Positions 1-12,390 of a DNA stretch of 64,000 bases are shown in pieces. The stretch's first letter is position 1. Each line of letters starts with the position of its first letter. Position numbers and translations under genes: made by a program. Below the pieces are notes generated by a model. It worked only from the letters and a program-made list of their open reading frames with translations. It ran no database searches and had not been told where the DNA came from. The DNA is from Tetraselmis striata (lineage: Eukaryota > Chlorophyta > Chlorodendrophyceae > Chlorodendrales > Chlorodendraceae), in contig VCJN01000223.1 of NCBI GenBank assembly GCA_006384855.1, forward strand, positions 97,589 through 161,588, written 5' to 3'.

Positions 1-167
1 GGGATCTTCGGTGTGGATTGCGCATAGGCACGGCTTGGCCGCATGATAAGAAGGGATTCCAAGCCACAACACATGTAAAAGACGAAAAGAGACGCCGTGG
101 CCTCCGAGGGGAGGGGGGGGAAGGGGGGGGGGGGGGGGGGGGGGGGACTGGTGAGCGCGGCACCCAC

Positions 168-3100
168 CCGCAGGTACTTGACGACCCTCGCGTAGGGTGT
201 GTCGGCATCTCCGGCGTGGGAGCTCCGCGTGGCGAGCTGCAGGTTGGTGTACATCTTCTCGGTGTGGCGGTGCTTCATCGAGATGTACACCAGCGTGCCC
301 AGCGTCGCCAGCAGCAGCAGCGCGCCAAAGATGAGGGCGATGACGAGGCCCACGGACGTGCTGTGGCACGCCGCCTCGCTGGGGGCCGTCAGCACCGGCG
401 CGCCGCCGCACGTGAGCTCCGCCAGCGTTCGCTGCGTCGCTTCCAGGTAGCGCGGCGGGTAGGCCTGCAGGCCGCAGGGAGCGCCGCGGGCGTCAGCCAC
501 GGCATGTACGCCACAACGCGTGTTAGGGTTTGGGTTGAAGGGTTTTGGGCTCGGGTTTTGCCCGGTAGGTTCCGAGCGCTAGCCGCTGTGCTGCCAGTTC
601 TGGGTGACTAAAGTGCTCGCAATGGCCAGGCGGCCGTACGATGATAATCAACGGAATGTCAATATGTAAGTGAACGCCTATCCCAGAACCATGAGTGCCC
701 AACGGAGCGTGGGACCTCTGGGTATAAATTACTCTGGAACAGAATGTATTTTTACCTGGGATAGATACAGACTAGCGCATACGCGGTGCCTGGCCGTGTT
801 CCTCTAACGATTATTCTGTTTCTATTCGATTCTGATGTCATTCTACTCCCTTCTTATTATTGCTGAAGTTCCATCATAATAGACTGTCTAGACGCGATGG
901 GAAGGATTACGTCATCCTTCACGTCTGCAGTCCTCACCAACCGCGCGATGTAATCCTTAGCCATATATATAGCGTGTAAGGATCACCTGGCGCGTAAAAG
1001 TACAGCGCGTAATGCTGCCAGTACGATAAACATTATCTCACCGTTGGGCATCGGTGCGCATTTGTGAATCCCGTTCTAATTTCAAACAATGCACGCACAC
1101 GTAAATTAACAATACAAAATCAAACAATGCCCTTAGTGCTTTCCGAAGTCGAATCGCAATACGACTGTGAAGTATCCGCCAGTTTTCTTTCAAACAAATG
1201 CCAAACTTCATCACTTCTTCATTATATTCTGATTTCCGAACTTCCATCCCGATAGCGGCTTGGGTTCAGCGAAAACCGTGGTGCCCATGTAGCAAATGCA
1301 CTATAATTAGTTGGTGAATACTTTGGGGAGTGAGTTCCAGCTCGGCTCTCGCCAAAGCTGATGTGGAAGCCGGTACGGAATTCTCAGATGCAAAGCCCGA
1401 GGGGTTGAAGAGGTTCTGTGTCAGGTGAGTGCTTGATGCTACCGACCTGACTAACCAGTCCATGATGGCGTTGAAAATCGAAAACACAATGTAACATATT
1501 AGAATAGAATAAAATGAAAATAGAAATCCGTTGATAATTTGCTTTTTTTGAAAGATTTCTGACATGTGCGTCTCAGTCGTATTGCGACTCCATTTAAGAA
1601 AGCACTAAGGACATTGTTTGATTGTGTATTGTCCGTACTGGTAAGGATTATACACAGTACGGACAATACACAATCAAACAATGTATTGTCCGATTGTATA
1701 ATACATAGCGCGTTTGGAAAGGATTACAAACGGTGTGCTTCCATCGAGCAGTGTAATGATCACATAATCCCCAGTACAGCGTCTAAACAATCTATTACGA
1801 TGGATAACTTCAGCACAGGTAAAATAACCGAACAGAAACATTAAAACCGCTAGAAGGGTGGAAAATACAAGACAGCCATGCCCCGCTCTTTAAGATTATT
1901 ATTAGCCACCTATGCACTTGTATATAGGTACTACTACAGGTCAAGTACCAAGAGTGTGTTGGGTAAGATGGCAGGGACTGTGTGTGTGCGGGTGCCGACT
2001 CGCCTGTTATTGTATCCCTTAATATCAGCCTCAGATGGTGGTGGTGGGGGGGGGGGGGGGGGGGAGGGGGTGCATGCAACCCGTGGAGAAAGTTCCTAGG
2101 GCTCCGCTGTAAGGTGCAGCCTGGGTTTGACCTCTGGCAGGCAAGCCAGGTTCTTTTGGGCCTAGTTCCCATTACTATTTTTGCACACACATATACGGTA
2201 CGCTGGGCAGTGCTGCATTAGTATTGGCATTGATGACTGAGGAGGCTCCCTGAGGGCAGGAGGGAGGGAAAGCTGTAAGTGGAAGTGGGGCGGGGCGGGG
2301 GGAGGGGGGGGGGGGGGGGTATCTCCGCATCACCTGCACGTGCAGCGCGCCCAGCTGACGCCGCATGGCGCCCCCGGTGTTGGGGGCCGTCAGCAGCCAC
2401 TCCCACCACCCCACCGCCTGGTGCGCCGGGAACACGGGCGAGTCGCACGGGAAACCGCTCGGCGGCACGTAGTCGCGGCGCAGCGCTGCGTACAGCGGCA
2501 GGCTGAGCGGGTAGCAGGTCGGGCTGGACAGGTTGAGCGCCACGAGGCCGGGAGGGGCCGCGCCGGACGCCGCGCTGGCGCCGCCCGCCCACCGCAGGCA
2601 GCCGGCCGCGCCACCCGGGCTGGGCAGGAGCGGCTCGGCGCCGCCCGGGGGCAGCAGCGCCGCGACCTGGTGAACGCCGTCGTCCGGCGGCGCCTGGGAG
2701 CTCGGCACCCACGCCGCCGAGTACGCCATCTCCCGCACCGCCGCGCCCACCTGCACGCGGAGCGAAGTCGACGATCAGCGAAATCGGACCATCCATCACC
2801 ACGGTGCTGATCCTATCATTCAGGTGCCGAATCATTATGAAAAGCACCGATCATTCTGGCACCCATAAAGGATGCATTGAATTTAAGCAGAAAGTCGGTT
2901 ACGAAATAAAGTGACGAATGCAATCGGCCGCGATGCACCGGCGGCATTTTTGCCCAGACTGGCCGATTTACTCCGCGTGAATCGTCAGGTCAAATCGCAG
3001 TGATCTTCCAAGTAGATTTGATATGATATCCGCCGATCATCGCACGAACCCGAATCGGATGCCATAAAGAGCGGATGATCACATCAGGGCATCACGATAT

Positions 3101-5061
3101 CGAGCAAGGGTTAGACCACCCGCTGCTGTGACGACATTCAACCGGATGTGCAGGTCGCAACAGCGGCGCATTGCTCTACTGGGAGATATTGCGACCAAGG
3201 AGTCGGAGACTCCGCGCTGCATTCTGGTCGCATTTAATATGGCCGATGCCGAGATGAAAAACACAGCTTATCCCTCCGCGCGTGGGTACCCGAAACAATT
3301 ATCAGTGGCGAATCCAATGCGCCGCGGCGGCCTTCGCCGTGGTTCTCCATCGCGGCAGCATGATGGGGTTCTGGGCGGAGTTGGTGGGTGCTGGTATGGT
3401 TGGCGAGGGTAAGAATGGCGAGACGAGCGCGCCTCTCGGCCGCGTCGGGTCACTTGCAAGCATGCGCGTCGGCGAGCTGACCCATCGAAAGCAGCATTTC
3501 TACTGTATTGAATGTAGAACAGATCATGTAGCCCTCACCTGCGCGTAGCTGCTCCACCGCACGTACGCCGCGCTCAGCGCCGGCAGCGCCCATGACAGCG
3601 CCGTCTCTCCCCCCTCGCCAGGGCCGCCCGAGCCGCCGCCCGAGCCGCCGCGCTCTGCCACCAGCTGCAGGTGCGCCACCAGCTGCGCCTTGCTCAGCGT
3701 GGGGTCGTCCGGCAGCACCAGCGTCACCGGCGCCGTGGCGTTGGCGAGCGCTGGGTTGAGCGCCACAAGGCCTGTGTCGTTCCACCACACCACTGCACCT
3801 GCGGTCAAAGAGAAGGGGGGGGGGGGGGGGGGGTTCAGCCACACAATCGCTCTGCGTGGGCAAGTGTACGCTTTGGGAGATGGAGATGTTATTTCCGCCC
3901 AATAAATAATCCTAGAGAATAATGCATTTGAGGGCTGTTGGTTTAAGGCATAAATACAGCTCCTATAAATAACTCCATCTTCGCGTCACACTATGTATTC
4001 CTTAAGAAAGCAGGCTTTTCTTGTCGCTTCCTACATCAGCGACTGATAAGGACAGAACCAGCGCAATACCTGCTGCTTTATTATATCGATGTTATAGTAT
4101 TTGTAATCAATCCTTCCGTACACTGCATCATTTAATTAGGTTCCCGGGTTGACCATCAATCAGTCAATCACCGCGCCACATCGCGCCCAGGTCACCGTAA
4201 AGGGAGCGCCCTGCCCCCGCCCCTGTTGCGTGCGGTGCTTGTCTGGTGGTCCGCAATACACCAACGGGGCAGACAAAGAAAGAAGCGCGGAGGTTTGAAG
4301 AGAGAAGTGCAGGGGGTGGTGACTAGGGTGATGACGGTGACGACAACGGATACGACGCCAGCGACTTCATTGTCGTTGGTATCGTGGGCGGCATACTAGG
4401 GAGCCCTGGTCTGGCGTGAGACCGAGGGACGAGAAGGGCCGGGGAGGGGGCGGGGCGGGGGGGGGGGGGGGGGGGGGGCTTCCGAGGGAGGCGCGCGCAC
4501 CGCTGACCAGGCGCGCCGTCTGCAGCACGTCCAGCACCAGCGGCGCGCCCGCCGCCGCCAGCTCCGGCACGTTGGCGATGACGGCGACGGGCATCGTCAT
4601 CCACGGCAGCAGCACCTCCGGGCCCGAGGGGCTCAGCTGCGCCGCCTCCACGTGCGCCACCACGCGGAACATCACCGGCAGGTTGGAAGCCTGCCGCGCC
4701 AGGGCGCCGCTGGCGCGGTAGTGCAGCTGCGGGGCAATGCGGGAGCGCCGCGGAAGAGGGCATGGTCGGATTGGGGGGAATCAGAGCGCGCGGGGCGGCT
4801 GATGTGCTGAGGGACCGGGGGGGGGGGGGGGGGGGGTGCTTACGTCGATGCCACCATCCCTGCGGTACACGGCGGCATACGTGCGCAGGATGTCGCCCGC
4901 CAGCATGAGCCCCTCGCCGACGACCTGCGGCATCTGCAGCTCCACAAGCTCGCCCGCCGGGCCGCCGGGCAGCACGGGCGCCCCGTTGCAGGTCACTTGC
5001 TGCAGTCGATCCACCAGCAGCTGCCGCAGCTGAGGCGGCAGGTACGCGAAGCCGGCGTCCA
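168..5061 (-). CDS. Receptor-like protein with PstS-type phosphate-binding ectodomain and one transmembrane helix (partial)
   Basis: Five minus-strand exons can be joined in one frame: 4844-5061, 4501-4726, 3539-3798, 2334-2750 and 168-464, all with GT donors and AG acceptors, giving about 472 residues. Read in order they follow the PstS family of periplasmic phosphate-binding proteins: a segment reading PLVLDVLQTARLVSG runs across a splice into AVVWWNDTGLVALNP (the family's 'I..G.I..WND..I..LNP' block), then VREMAYS, then CYPLSLPLYAAL, then a WWEWLL helix. The last exon holds a C-terminal Cys-containing piece, a long hydrophobic helix (VGLVIALIFGALLLLATLGT) and a basic KHRH stop-transfer. 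The first exon (signal peptide expected) was not found in 5062-5640 and the 3' part lies left of the window. In algae such ectodomains are known on membrane nucleotide cyclases; a cytoplasmic cyclase domain here is inference. The SDGSGT anion-binding loop is not conserved (DDPTLS instead). Confidence 0.75.
1109..1632. repeat. Fold-back (MITE-like) inverted repeat
   Basis: The segment 1109-1170 matches the reverse complement of 1571-1632 with only a few mismatches and short gaps; both contain a block reading CTTAGTGCTTTC and a block reading TCGCAATACGACTG. About 400 bp separate the arms. There is no open frame of note inside. It looks like a short non-autonomous element or its remnant, lying in an intron. 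Target-site duplications could not be settled by eye. Confidence 0.6.
1612..1683. repeat. Perfect 28-bp hairpin
   Basis: Bases 1612-1639 are exactly complementary in reverse to 1656-1683, with a 16-base loop. The arms share their sequence with the ends of the fold-back repeat at 1109-1632, so this is probably an inverted partial duplication of that element's end. It could form a stable stem in RNA or single-stranded DNA. Confidence 0.75.
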
Positions 5062-5640
5062 CTGCGGTGAGCGAACCGAGGGGGGGGGGGGGGGGGGCAA
5101 AAGCGAAGCGGCACAGGGTCAGCGGGTGCGTTGGGGGGGAGAGGGGGGGGGGGGGGGGGCATGCAATAGAGAACACTACGTGCAATGACTGACCTTGGTG
5201 TACAGGGCTATGTACAGACCTCGTTATACAGCTATCCAAGTGTCACATACTATAGGATTCCACCCTGTGTTAAGCCATCCGAGGCGGTAACATAGTAGGA
5301 TAACTATTGCAGGGCAACCACACTCTGCTTCTGCCTTCTCATCCCACAAGCATATACACCGGTACCTTCCCGTCTCATGGTGCTAGACTGCTAGCTCTGC
5401 CTCTGCAAAATATACCTGTATATGAAGTATATATGCTTTTATATATGCAAAGGTTTAATCTACTTATTAGAATGTATGTATAATTGTAGCATGCCTGAAA
5501 CCAGGGTGGCACGCCTACTATCGTCTGGAGAAGCACTCTGTGCACGCCGCTGGAGCTCACGGTCTGGTCCAGATTGTGACCAAGGTAGGTGCCGCAGAAC
5601 CAGCGGGAGGCGCGCTGCTCTCCCGCGCCTTATCACAGAA
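5062..5640. other. No gene seen; G homopolymers and low-complexity DNA
   Basis: Two long G runs (about 5080-5097 and 5138-5159) lie upstream (acceptor side) of the first recognised receptor exon, as polypyrimidine in transcript sense. I looked here for the missing signal-peptide exon of the receptor gene and found none I could defend. Confidence 0.5.
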
Positions 5641-5744
5641 AATACGTACATACATGCATGTGTGCGTGTATATGAATATGTGTGTGTATATATGTATACA
5701 CACATGTATATGCATGTATGTATATGCATGTATGTATATGCATG

Positions 5745-5790
<46 letters not shown>
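5641..5790. repeat. TATG / TATATG microsatellite
   Basis: A run of ATGTAT-type words ends in about eight perfect TATATG units directly against the left end of the first TIR element at 5793. The open frames across it are repeat artefacts. Confidence 0.9.
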
Positions 5791-5792
<2 letters not shown>

Positions 5793-7143
5793 CACCCCTC
5801 CACATAAGTCCGGGTTTTGCATTTTCGATCGCAAAGCGCATGCATGGGCGAGGATAACGCCTTCTGCATGTGCATACATGCTAACTACAGTGGGAATAGT
5901 TCGGGCGAACGCCTATTGTGCGCTTTATACCCACCCGCGCGACAACACGACCATTTGTGGGCGCCCTTTCAAAACGCGAAATCAGTGCATGATGCGTTGG
6001 CGCCAGAAAAGTTGTGGGTTGCGCCAACCGTCCAAACCTATGGAAATTGCGGCACTCGTCGCACCAAACTCGGTGGATACGGCCCTTGGCATAAGGTTCA
6101 CACACCATGCGTGTAGGCCACTGAAAGCATGTCGCTATAGGCACGACGTGACACCCCAACGACAAGTCGGCCACTGTGGGGAGCAGTTTTGGGGTGAAAA
6201 TGCTGCTGTTTCTGTGGCGAACGCACGTAGGAGAGGCGCTCGATGGCCCCCTTGGTGTAGGTCAATGCCCTACTATGGGGCGCGTGGTGGAATGCCAGTT
6301 GCACCGTTTCGTGGGCGGGGTGGCGCGGTAGGGGGCGTGGATTTTGATTAATATGAAATTCCTTGAAAAATGCTGTGGAAAATGGCATTTTGGCTGGTAT
6401 ATGTGTGTATCGCTAGGAGGTGGCACATGCCAAGTGTTGGTGGTCCGTGGTCATCCACATACATAACTCTCTCGCGCAACTGATTATGGGGCTTAGACAC
6501 GCACTTGGCGCAAAGCCACGAGCCCGATACAGGTGGGCACATGAGGCAGTGAGGGGCAACTTGGATGATCATCTTTGGGGATTTTTTTCCAGGGACCCAA
6601 AAAATCGATTTTTGATTTTGGAAGATTGTTTTCCACGCAACTTTGAACGAGGAATCGCGTGGTATGTTTAAAAAGTTTTTCTGAGCAAACCCTGAGAAGT
6701 TATAGCGTTTTAAAGCCAAGGGGGTGTTGCTGCGCGTGGCCGACACTGATGCCATGCCAGTATCGCAACGCGACATGTACTGGCCGCCGCCCACACGGCT
6801 GCACCCCAACCAAATGCACCCGAGCCCCTCGCCAATGTGTTTCCTCACGCGTTCATGGCCATCCCGCCGTTTGGTTGTCTATTCACGCGCCGTCGGCGTG
6901 TGCGTGATACCGACCACGGTTTTGGTGCAGTTGCAGGCGACGCCCATCCACGCACCAAGTGCAGCGTGATTCCCTAGTCAAAGGTCTTTAAGCTTCGGTT
7001 TGAGCCACTCGTCATGCAGGTTTTATAGAGCCCTCTGAGATTCCAGGGTTTCATCTCATATGCCCTACGTTCAGGTACCCTAGACTAGACTTCTGAAGTC
7101 TTGAGACTGCCGAAAAGGGACCCCAAACTTATGTGCAGGGGTG
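5793..7143 (-). mobile_element. 1.35 kb TIR element, array copy 1
   Basis: The left end reads CACCCCTCCACATAAGTC and the right end, read inward on the other strand, CACCCCTGCACATAAGTT, so the termini are inverted repeats. TA precedes the left end (5791-5792). Strand is given so that it matches the lone copy at 21041-22387. Conceptual minus-strand translation shows short frames with Cys pairs (for example CLMCPPVSGSWLCAKC and VWCDECRNFHR), but no complete transposase is recognised. The remnants may be a decayed zinc-binding protein or may be non-coding. Confidence 0.75.
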
Positions 7144-7319
7144 TGTTGGCCATATGTCATTCGGCCATATACGGCCGACGCGGCATGTTTGAATCACCCC
7201 AATGTTCCTACTGGCTGCACATGCCTATGACGCATCCACATGCGAGCCACGGGCTCGGAAGGGCTCACTGTCCCAAGACGCCTTATTGCGACCTCGTCGA
7301 GCGTGCTTGGTGCGGCGCA
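7144..7319. repeat. 176-bp spacer unit of the TIR-element array (also at 8667-8842 and 10188-10363)
   Basis: This segment is found only between array copies and is absent from the lone copies at 21041 and 24942. Near its start it contains two GGCCATAT words, the second within a CGGCCATATACGGCCG palindrome. It must have been duplicated together with the element, giving a 1521-1523 bp higher-order unit. Confidence 0.8.
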
Positions 7320-8666
7320 CACCCCTCCACATAAGTCCGGGTTTTGCATTTTCGATCGCAAAGCGCATGCATGGGCGAGGATAACGCCTTCTGCATGTGC
7401 ATACATGCTAACTACAGTGGGGAATAGTTCGGGCGAACGCCTATTGTGCGCTTTATACCCACCCGCGCGACAACACGACCATTTGTGGGCGCCCTTTCAA
7501 AAACGCGAAATCAGTGCATGATGCGTTGGCGCCAGAAAGTTGTGGGTTGCGCCAACCGTCCAAACCTATGGAAATTGCGGCACTCGTCGCACCAAACTCG
7601 GTGGATACGGCCCTTGGCATAAGGTTCACACACCGTGCGTGTAGGCCACTGAAAGCATGTCGCTATAGGCACGACGTGACACCCCAACGACAAGTCGGCC
7701 ACTGTGGGGAGCAGTTTTGGGGTGAAAATGCTGTTGTTTCTGTGGCGAACGCACGTAGGAGAGGCGCTCGATGGCCCCCTTGGTGTAGGTCAATGCCCTA
7801 CTATGGGGGCGCGTGGTGGAATGCCAGTTGCACCGTTTCGTGGGCGGGGTGGCGCGGTAGGGGCGTGGATTTTGATTAATATGAAATTCCTTGAAAATGC
7901 TGTGGAAAATGGCATTTTGGCTGGTATATGTGTGTATCGCTAGGAGGTGGCACATGCCAAGTGTTGGTGGTCCGTGGTCATCCACATACATAACTCTCTC
8001 GCGCAACTGATTATGGGGCTTAGACACGCACTTGGCGCAAAGCCACGAGCCCGATACGGGTGGGCACATGAGGCAGTGAGGGGCAACTTGGATGATCATC
8101 TTTGGGGATTTTTTTCCAGGAGACCCAAAAAATCGATTTTTGATTTTGGAAGATTGTTTTCCCACGCAAATTTGAACGAGGAATCGCGTGGTATGTTTAA
8201 AAAGTTTTTCTGAGCAAACCCTGAGAAGTTATAGCGTTTTAAAGCCAAGGGGGTGTTGCCGCGCGTGGCCGACACTGATGCCATGCCAGTATCGCAACGC
8301 GACATGTACTGGCCGCCGCCCACATGGCTGCACCCCAACCAAATGCACCCGAGCCCCTCGCCAATGTGTTTCCTCACGCGTTCATGCCATCCCGCCGTTT
8401 GGTTGTCTATTCACGCGCGTCGGCGTGTGCGGTGATACCGACCCCGGTTTTGGTGCAGTTGCAGGCGACGCCCATCCACGCACCAAGTGCAGCGTGATTC
8501 CCTAGTCAAAGGTCATTAAGCTTCGGTTTGAGCCACTCGTCATGCAGGTTTTATAAAGCCCTCTGAGATTCCAGGGTTTCATCTCATATACCCTACGTTC
8601 AGGTACCCTAGACTTGTGAAGTCTTGAGACTGCCGAAAAGGGACCCCAAACTTATGTGCAGGGGTG
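7320..8666 (-). mobile_element. 1.35 kb TIR element, array copy 2
   Basis: Same termini and interior as copy 1, with scattered substitutions and one-base indels. It is separated from copies 1 and 3 by 176 bp spacers (7144-7319 and 8667-8842) that are themselves copies of each other. The inner junctions read TG...CA instead of the TA seen at the outer edges of the array. Confidence 0.75.
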
Positions 8667-8842
8667 TGTTGGCCATATGTCATTCGGCCATATACGGCCG
8701 ACGCGGCATGTTTGAATCACCCCAATGCTCCTACTGGCTGCATATGCCCATGACGCATCCACATGCGAGCCACGGGCTCGAAAGGGCTCACTGTCCCAAG
8801 ACGCCTTATTGCGACCTCGTCGAGCGCGCTTGGTGCGGCGCA

Positions 8843-10187
8843 CACCCCTCCACATAAGTCCGGGTTTTGCATTTTCGATCGCAAAGCGCATGCATGGGCG
8901 AGGATAACGCCGGCTGCATGTGCATACATGCTAACTACAGTGGGAATAGTTCGGGCGAACGCCTATTGTGCGCTTTATACCCACCCGCGCGACAACACGA
9001 CCATTTGTGGGCGCCCTTTCAAAAACGCGAAATCATTGCATGGTGCGTTGGCGCCAGAAAGTTGTGGGTTGCGCCAACCGTCCAAACCTATGGAAATAGC
9101 GGCACTCGTCGCACCAAACTCGGTGGATACGGCCCTTGGCATAAGTTGCACACACCGTGCGTGTAGGCCACTGAAAGCATGTCGCTATAGGCACGACGTG
9201 ACACCCCAACGTCAAGTTGGCCACTGTGGGGAGCAGTTTTGGGGTGAAAATGCTGCTGTTTCTGTGGCGAACGCACGTAGGAGAGGCGCTCGATGGCCCC
9301 CTTGGCGTAGGGCAATGCTCTACTATAGGGGCGCGTGGTGGAATGCCAGTTGCACCGTTTCGTGGGCGGGGTGGCGCGGTAGGGGCGTGGATTTTGATTA
9401 ATATGAAATTCCTTGAAAAATGCTGTGGAAAATGGCATTTTGGCTGGTAGATGTGTGTATCGCTAGGAGGTGGCACATGCCAAGTGTTGGTGGTCCGTGG
9501 TCATCGACATACATAACGCTCTCGCGCAACTGAGTATGGGGCTTAGACACGCACTTGGCGCAAAGCCACGCGCCCGATATGGGTGGGCACATGAGGCAGT
9601 GAGGGGCAACTTGGATGATCATCTTTGGGGATTTTTTCCGGAGACCCAAAAAATCGATTTTGTGATTATGGAAGAGTGTTCCCGACGCAGAATTGAACGA
9701 GGAATGGCGTGATATTTTTAAAAAGTTTTTCTGAGCAAACCCTGAGAAGTTATAGCGTTTTGAAGCCAAGGGGGTGTTGCCGCGCGTGGCCGACACTGAT
9801 GCCCTGCCAGTATCGCAACGCGACATGCACTGGCCGCCGCCCACACGGCTGCACCCCAACCAAATGCACCCGAGCCCCTCGCCAATGTGTTTCCTCACGC
9901 GTTCATGCCCATCCCGCCGTTTGGTTGCCTATGCACGCGCGTCGGCGTGTGGGTGATACCGACCCCAGTTTTGGTGCAGTTGCAGGCGACGCCCATCCAC
10001 GCACCAAGTGCAGCGTGATTCCCTAGTCAAAGGTCATTAAGCTTCGGTTTGAGCCACTCGTCATGCAGGTTTTATAAAGCCCTCTGAGATTCCAGGGTTT
10101 CATCTCATATACCCTACGTTCAGGTACCCTAGACTTGTGAAGTCTTGAGACTGCCGAAAAGGGACCCCAAACTTATGTGCAGGGGTG
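8843..10187 (-). mobile_element. 1.35 kb TIR element, array copy 3
   Basis: By comparison of every reading frame it carries, this copy appears identical to copy 4, shifted by 1521 bp, and the preceding spacer is identical too. That indicates very recent tandem duplication, gene conversion or an assembly duplication. Confidence 0.75.
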
Positions 10188-10363
10188 TGTTGGCCATATG
10201 TCATTCGGCCATATACGGCCGACGCGGCATGTTTGAATCACCCCAATGCTCCTACTGGCTGCATATGCCCATGACGCATCCACATGCGAGCCACGGGCTC
10301 GAAAGGGCTCACTGTCCCAAGACGCCTTATTGCGACCTCGTCGAGCGCGCTTGGTGCGGCGCA

Positions 10364-11708
10364 CACCCCTCCACATAAGTCCGGGTTTTGCATTTTCGAT
10401 CGCAAAGCGCATGCATGGGCGAGGATAACGCCGGCTGCATGTGCATACATGCTAACTACAGTGGGAATAGTTCGGGCGAACGCCTATTGTGCGCTTTATA
10501 CCCACCCGCGCGACAACACGACCATTTGTGGGCGCCCTTTCAAAAACGCGAAATCATTGCATGGTGCGTTGGCGCCAGAAAGTTGTGGGTTGCGCCAACC
10601 GTCCAAACCTATGGAAATAGCGGCACTCGTCGCACCAAACTCGGTGGATACGGCCCTTGGCATAAGTTGCACACACCGTGCGTGTAGGCCACTGAAAGCA
10701 TGTCGCTATAGGCACGACGTGACACCCCAACGTCAAGTTGGCCACTGTGGGGAGCAGTTTTGGGGTGAAAATGCTGCTGTTTCTGTGGCGAACGCACGTA
10801 GGAGAGGCGCTCGATGGCCCCCTTGGCGTAGGGCAATGCTCTACTATAGGGGCGCGTGGTGGAATGCCAGTTGCACCGTTTCGTGGGCGGGGTGGCGCGG
10901 TAGGGGCGTGGATTTTGATTAATATGAAATTCCTTGAAAAATGCTGTGGAAAATGGCATTTTGGCTGGTAGATGTGTGTATCGCTAGGAGGTGGCACATG
11001 CCAAGTGTTGGTGGTCCGTGGTCATCGACATACATAACGCTCTCGCGCAACTGAGTATGGGGCTTAGACACGCACTTGGCGCAAAGCCACGCGCCCGATA
11101 TGGGTGGGCACATGAGGCAGTGAGGGGCAACTTGGATGATCATCTTTGGGGATTTTTTCCGGAGACCCAAAAAATCGATTTTGTGATTATGGAAGAGTGT
11201 TCCCGACGCAGAATTGAACGAGGAATGGCGTGATATTTTTAAAAAGTTTTTCTGAGCAAACCCTGAGAAGTTATAGCGTTTTGAAGCCAAGGGGGTGTTG
11301 CCGCGCGTGGCCGACACTGATGCCCTGCCAGTATCGCAACGCGACATGCACTGGCCGCCGCCCACACGGCTGCACCCCAACCAAATGCACCCGAGCCCCT
11401 CGCCAATGTGTTTCCTCACGCGTTCATGCCCATCCCGCCGTTTGGTTGCCTATGCACGCGCGTCGGCGTGTGGGTGATACCGACCCCAGTTTTGGTGCAG
11501 TTGCAGGCGACGCCCATCCACGCACCAAGTGCAGCGTGATTCCCTAGTCAAAGGTCATTAAGCTTCGGTTTGAGCCACTCGTCATGCAGGTTTTATAAAG
11601 CCCTCTGAGATTCCAGGGTTTCATCTCATATACCCTACGTTCAGGTACCCTAGACTTGTGAAGTCTTGAGACTGCCGAAAAGGGACCCCAAACTTATGTG
11701 CAGGGGTG
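10364..11708 (-). mobile_element. 1.35 kb TIR element, array copy 4
   Basis: The last copy of the tandem array. Its right end CAGGGGTG is followed by TA at 11709-11710, matching the TA before copy 1, so the array as a whole is flanked by TA. The spacer between copies 3 and 4 is 10188-10363. Confidence 0.75.
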
Positions 11709-11754
11709 TAGTAGGGTACCAGGCACCTAATCTGATATCAGTAGTAATATATAC

Positions 11755-12390
11755 CAGCAACAGCAATAGCAGGGGTAATAGCGACAAACGGCCGTCGTCG
11801 AGACGCTGCAAGCGTTCCACTGTTGCAAGTCCTGTCCCTGGGGCGGGGAAAAACAAACAGTAATCCTTCGCATATTTATAATTCACATCAGCAGTAATAT
11901 AGTAATATAGTAACACTATTGCTATATAGTAATATAGTAATATAGTGTAATATAGTAACACTATTACTATATATATAGTAATATATAGTAATATATAACA
12001 GCAACAGCAAAAGTAGTAGCAGGGGTAATAGCGACAAACGGCCGTCGTCGAGACGCTGCAAGCGTTCCAATGTTGCAAGTCCTGTCCCTGGGGCGGGGAA
12101 AAACAAACAGTAATCCTTCGCATATTTATAATTCACATCAGCAGTAATATAGTAATATAGTAACACTATTGCTATATAGTAATATAGTAATATAGTGTAA
12201 TATAGTAACACTATTACTATATATATAGTAATATATAGTAATATATAACAGCAACAGCAAAAGTAGTAGCAGGGGTAATAGCGACAAACGGCCGTCGTCG
12301 AGACGCTGCAAGCGTTCCAATGTTGCAAGTCCTGTCCCTGGGGCGGGGAAAAACAAACAGTAATCCTTCGCATATTTATAATTCACATCA
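11755..12390. repeat. AT-rich 250-bp tandem repeat, about 2.5 copies
   Basis: The word AGGGGTAATAGCGACAAACG recurs at 11771, 12021 and 12271, a 250 bp period. Each unit has a GC-rich 70 bp core (11791-11860, 12041-12110, 12291-12360) and an AT-rich arm of TAATATAGTAA words. The core also occurs elsewhere in the window as a dispersed motif. The frames rich in Tyr, Ile and Leu here are repeat artefacts. Confidence 0.9.

Larger units (their letters stand above)
465..2333 (-). other. Large repeat-bearing intron of the PstS-like receptor gene
   Basis: This 1.87 kb intron is far longer than the gene's other introns. It contains a fold-back repeat (1109-1170 against 1571-1632), a perfect hairpin (1612-1683), a G run at about 2046-2064 and another at 2307-2329 just after the donor in transcript sense. 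At 524-580 the plus strand is rich in GGGTTT-like words. No coding potential is visible. Confidence 0.6.

Noticed and set aside
5422..6351. Plus-strand frame of 309 codons
   Set aside because: It crosses a TATATG microsatellite into the TIR element; the translation is a repeat artefact.
5793..11708. Regular repeats with spacers, considered as a CRISPR array
   Set aside because: Units are 1.35 kb with identical spacers in a eukaryotic genome; this is a tandem transposon array.
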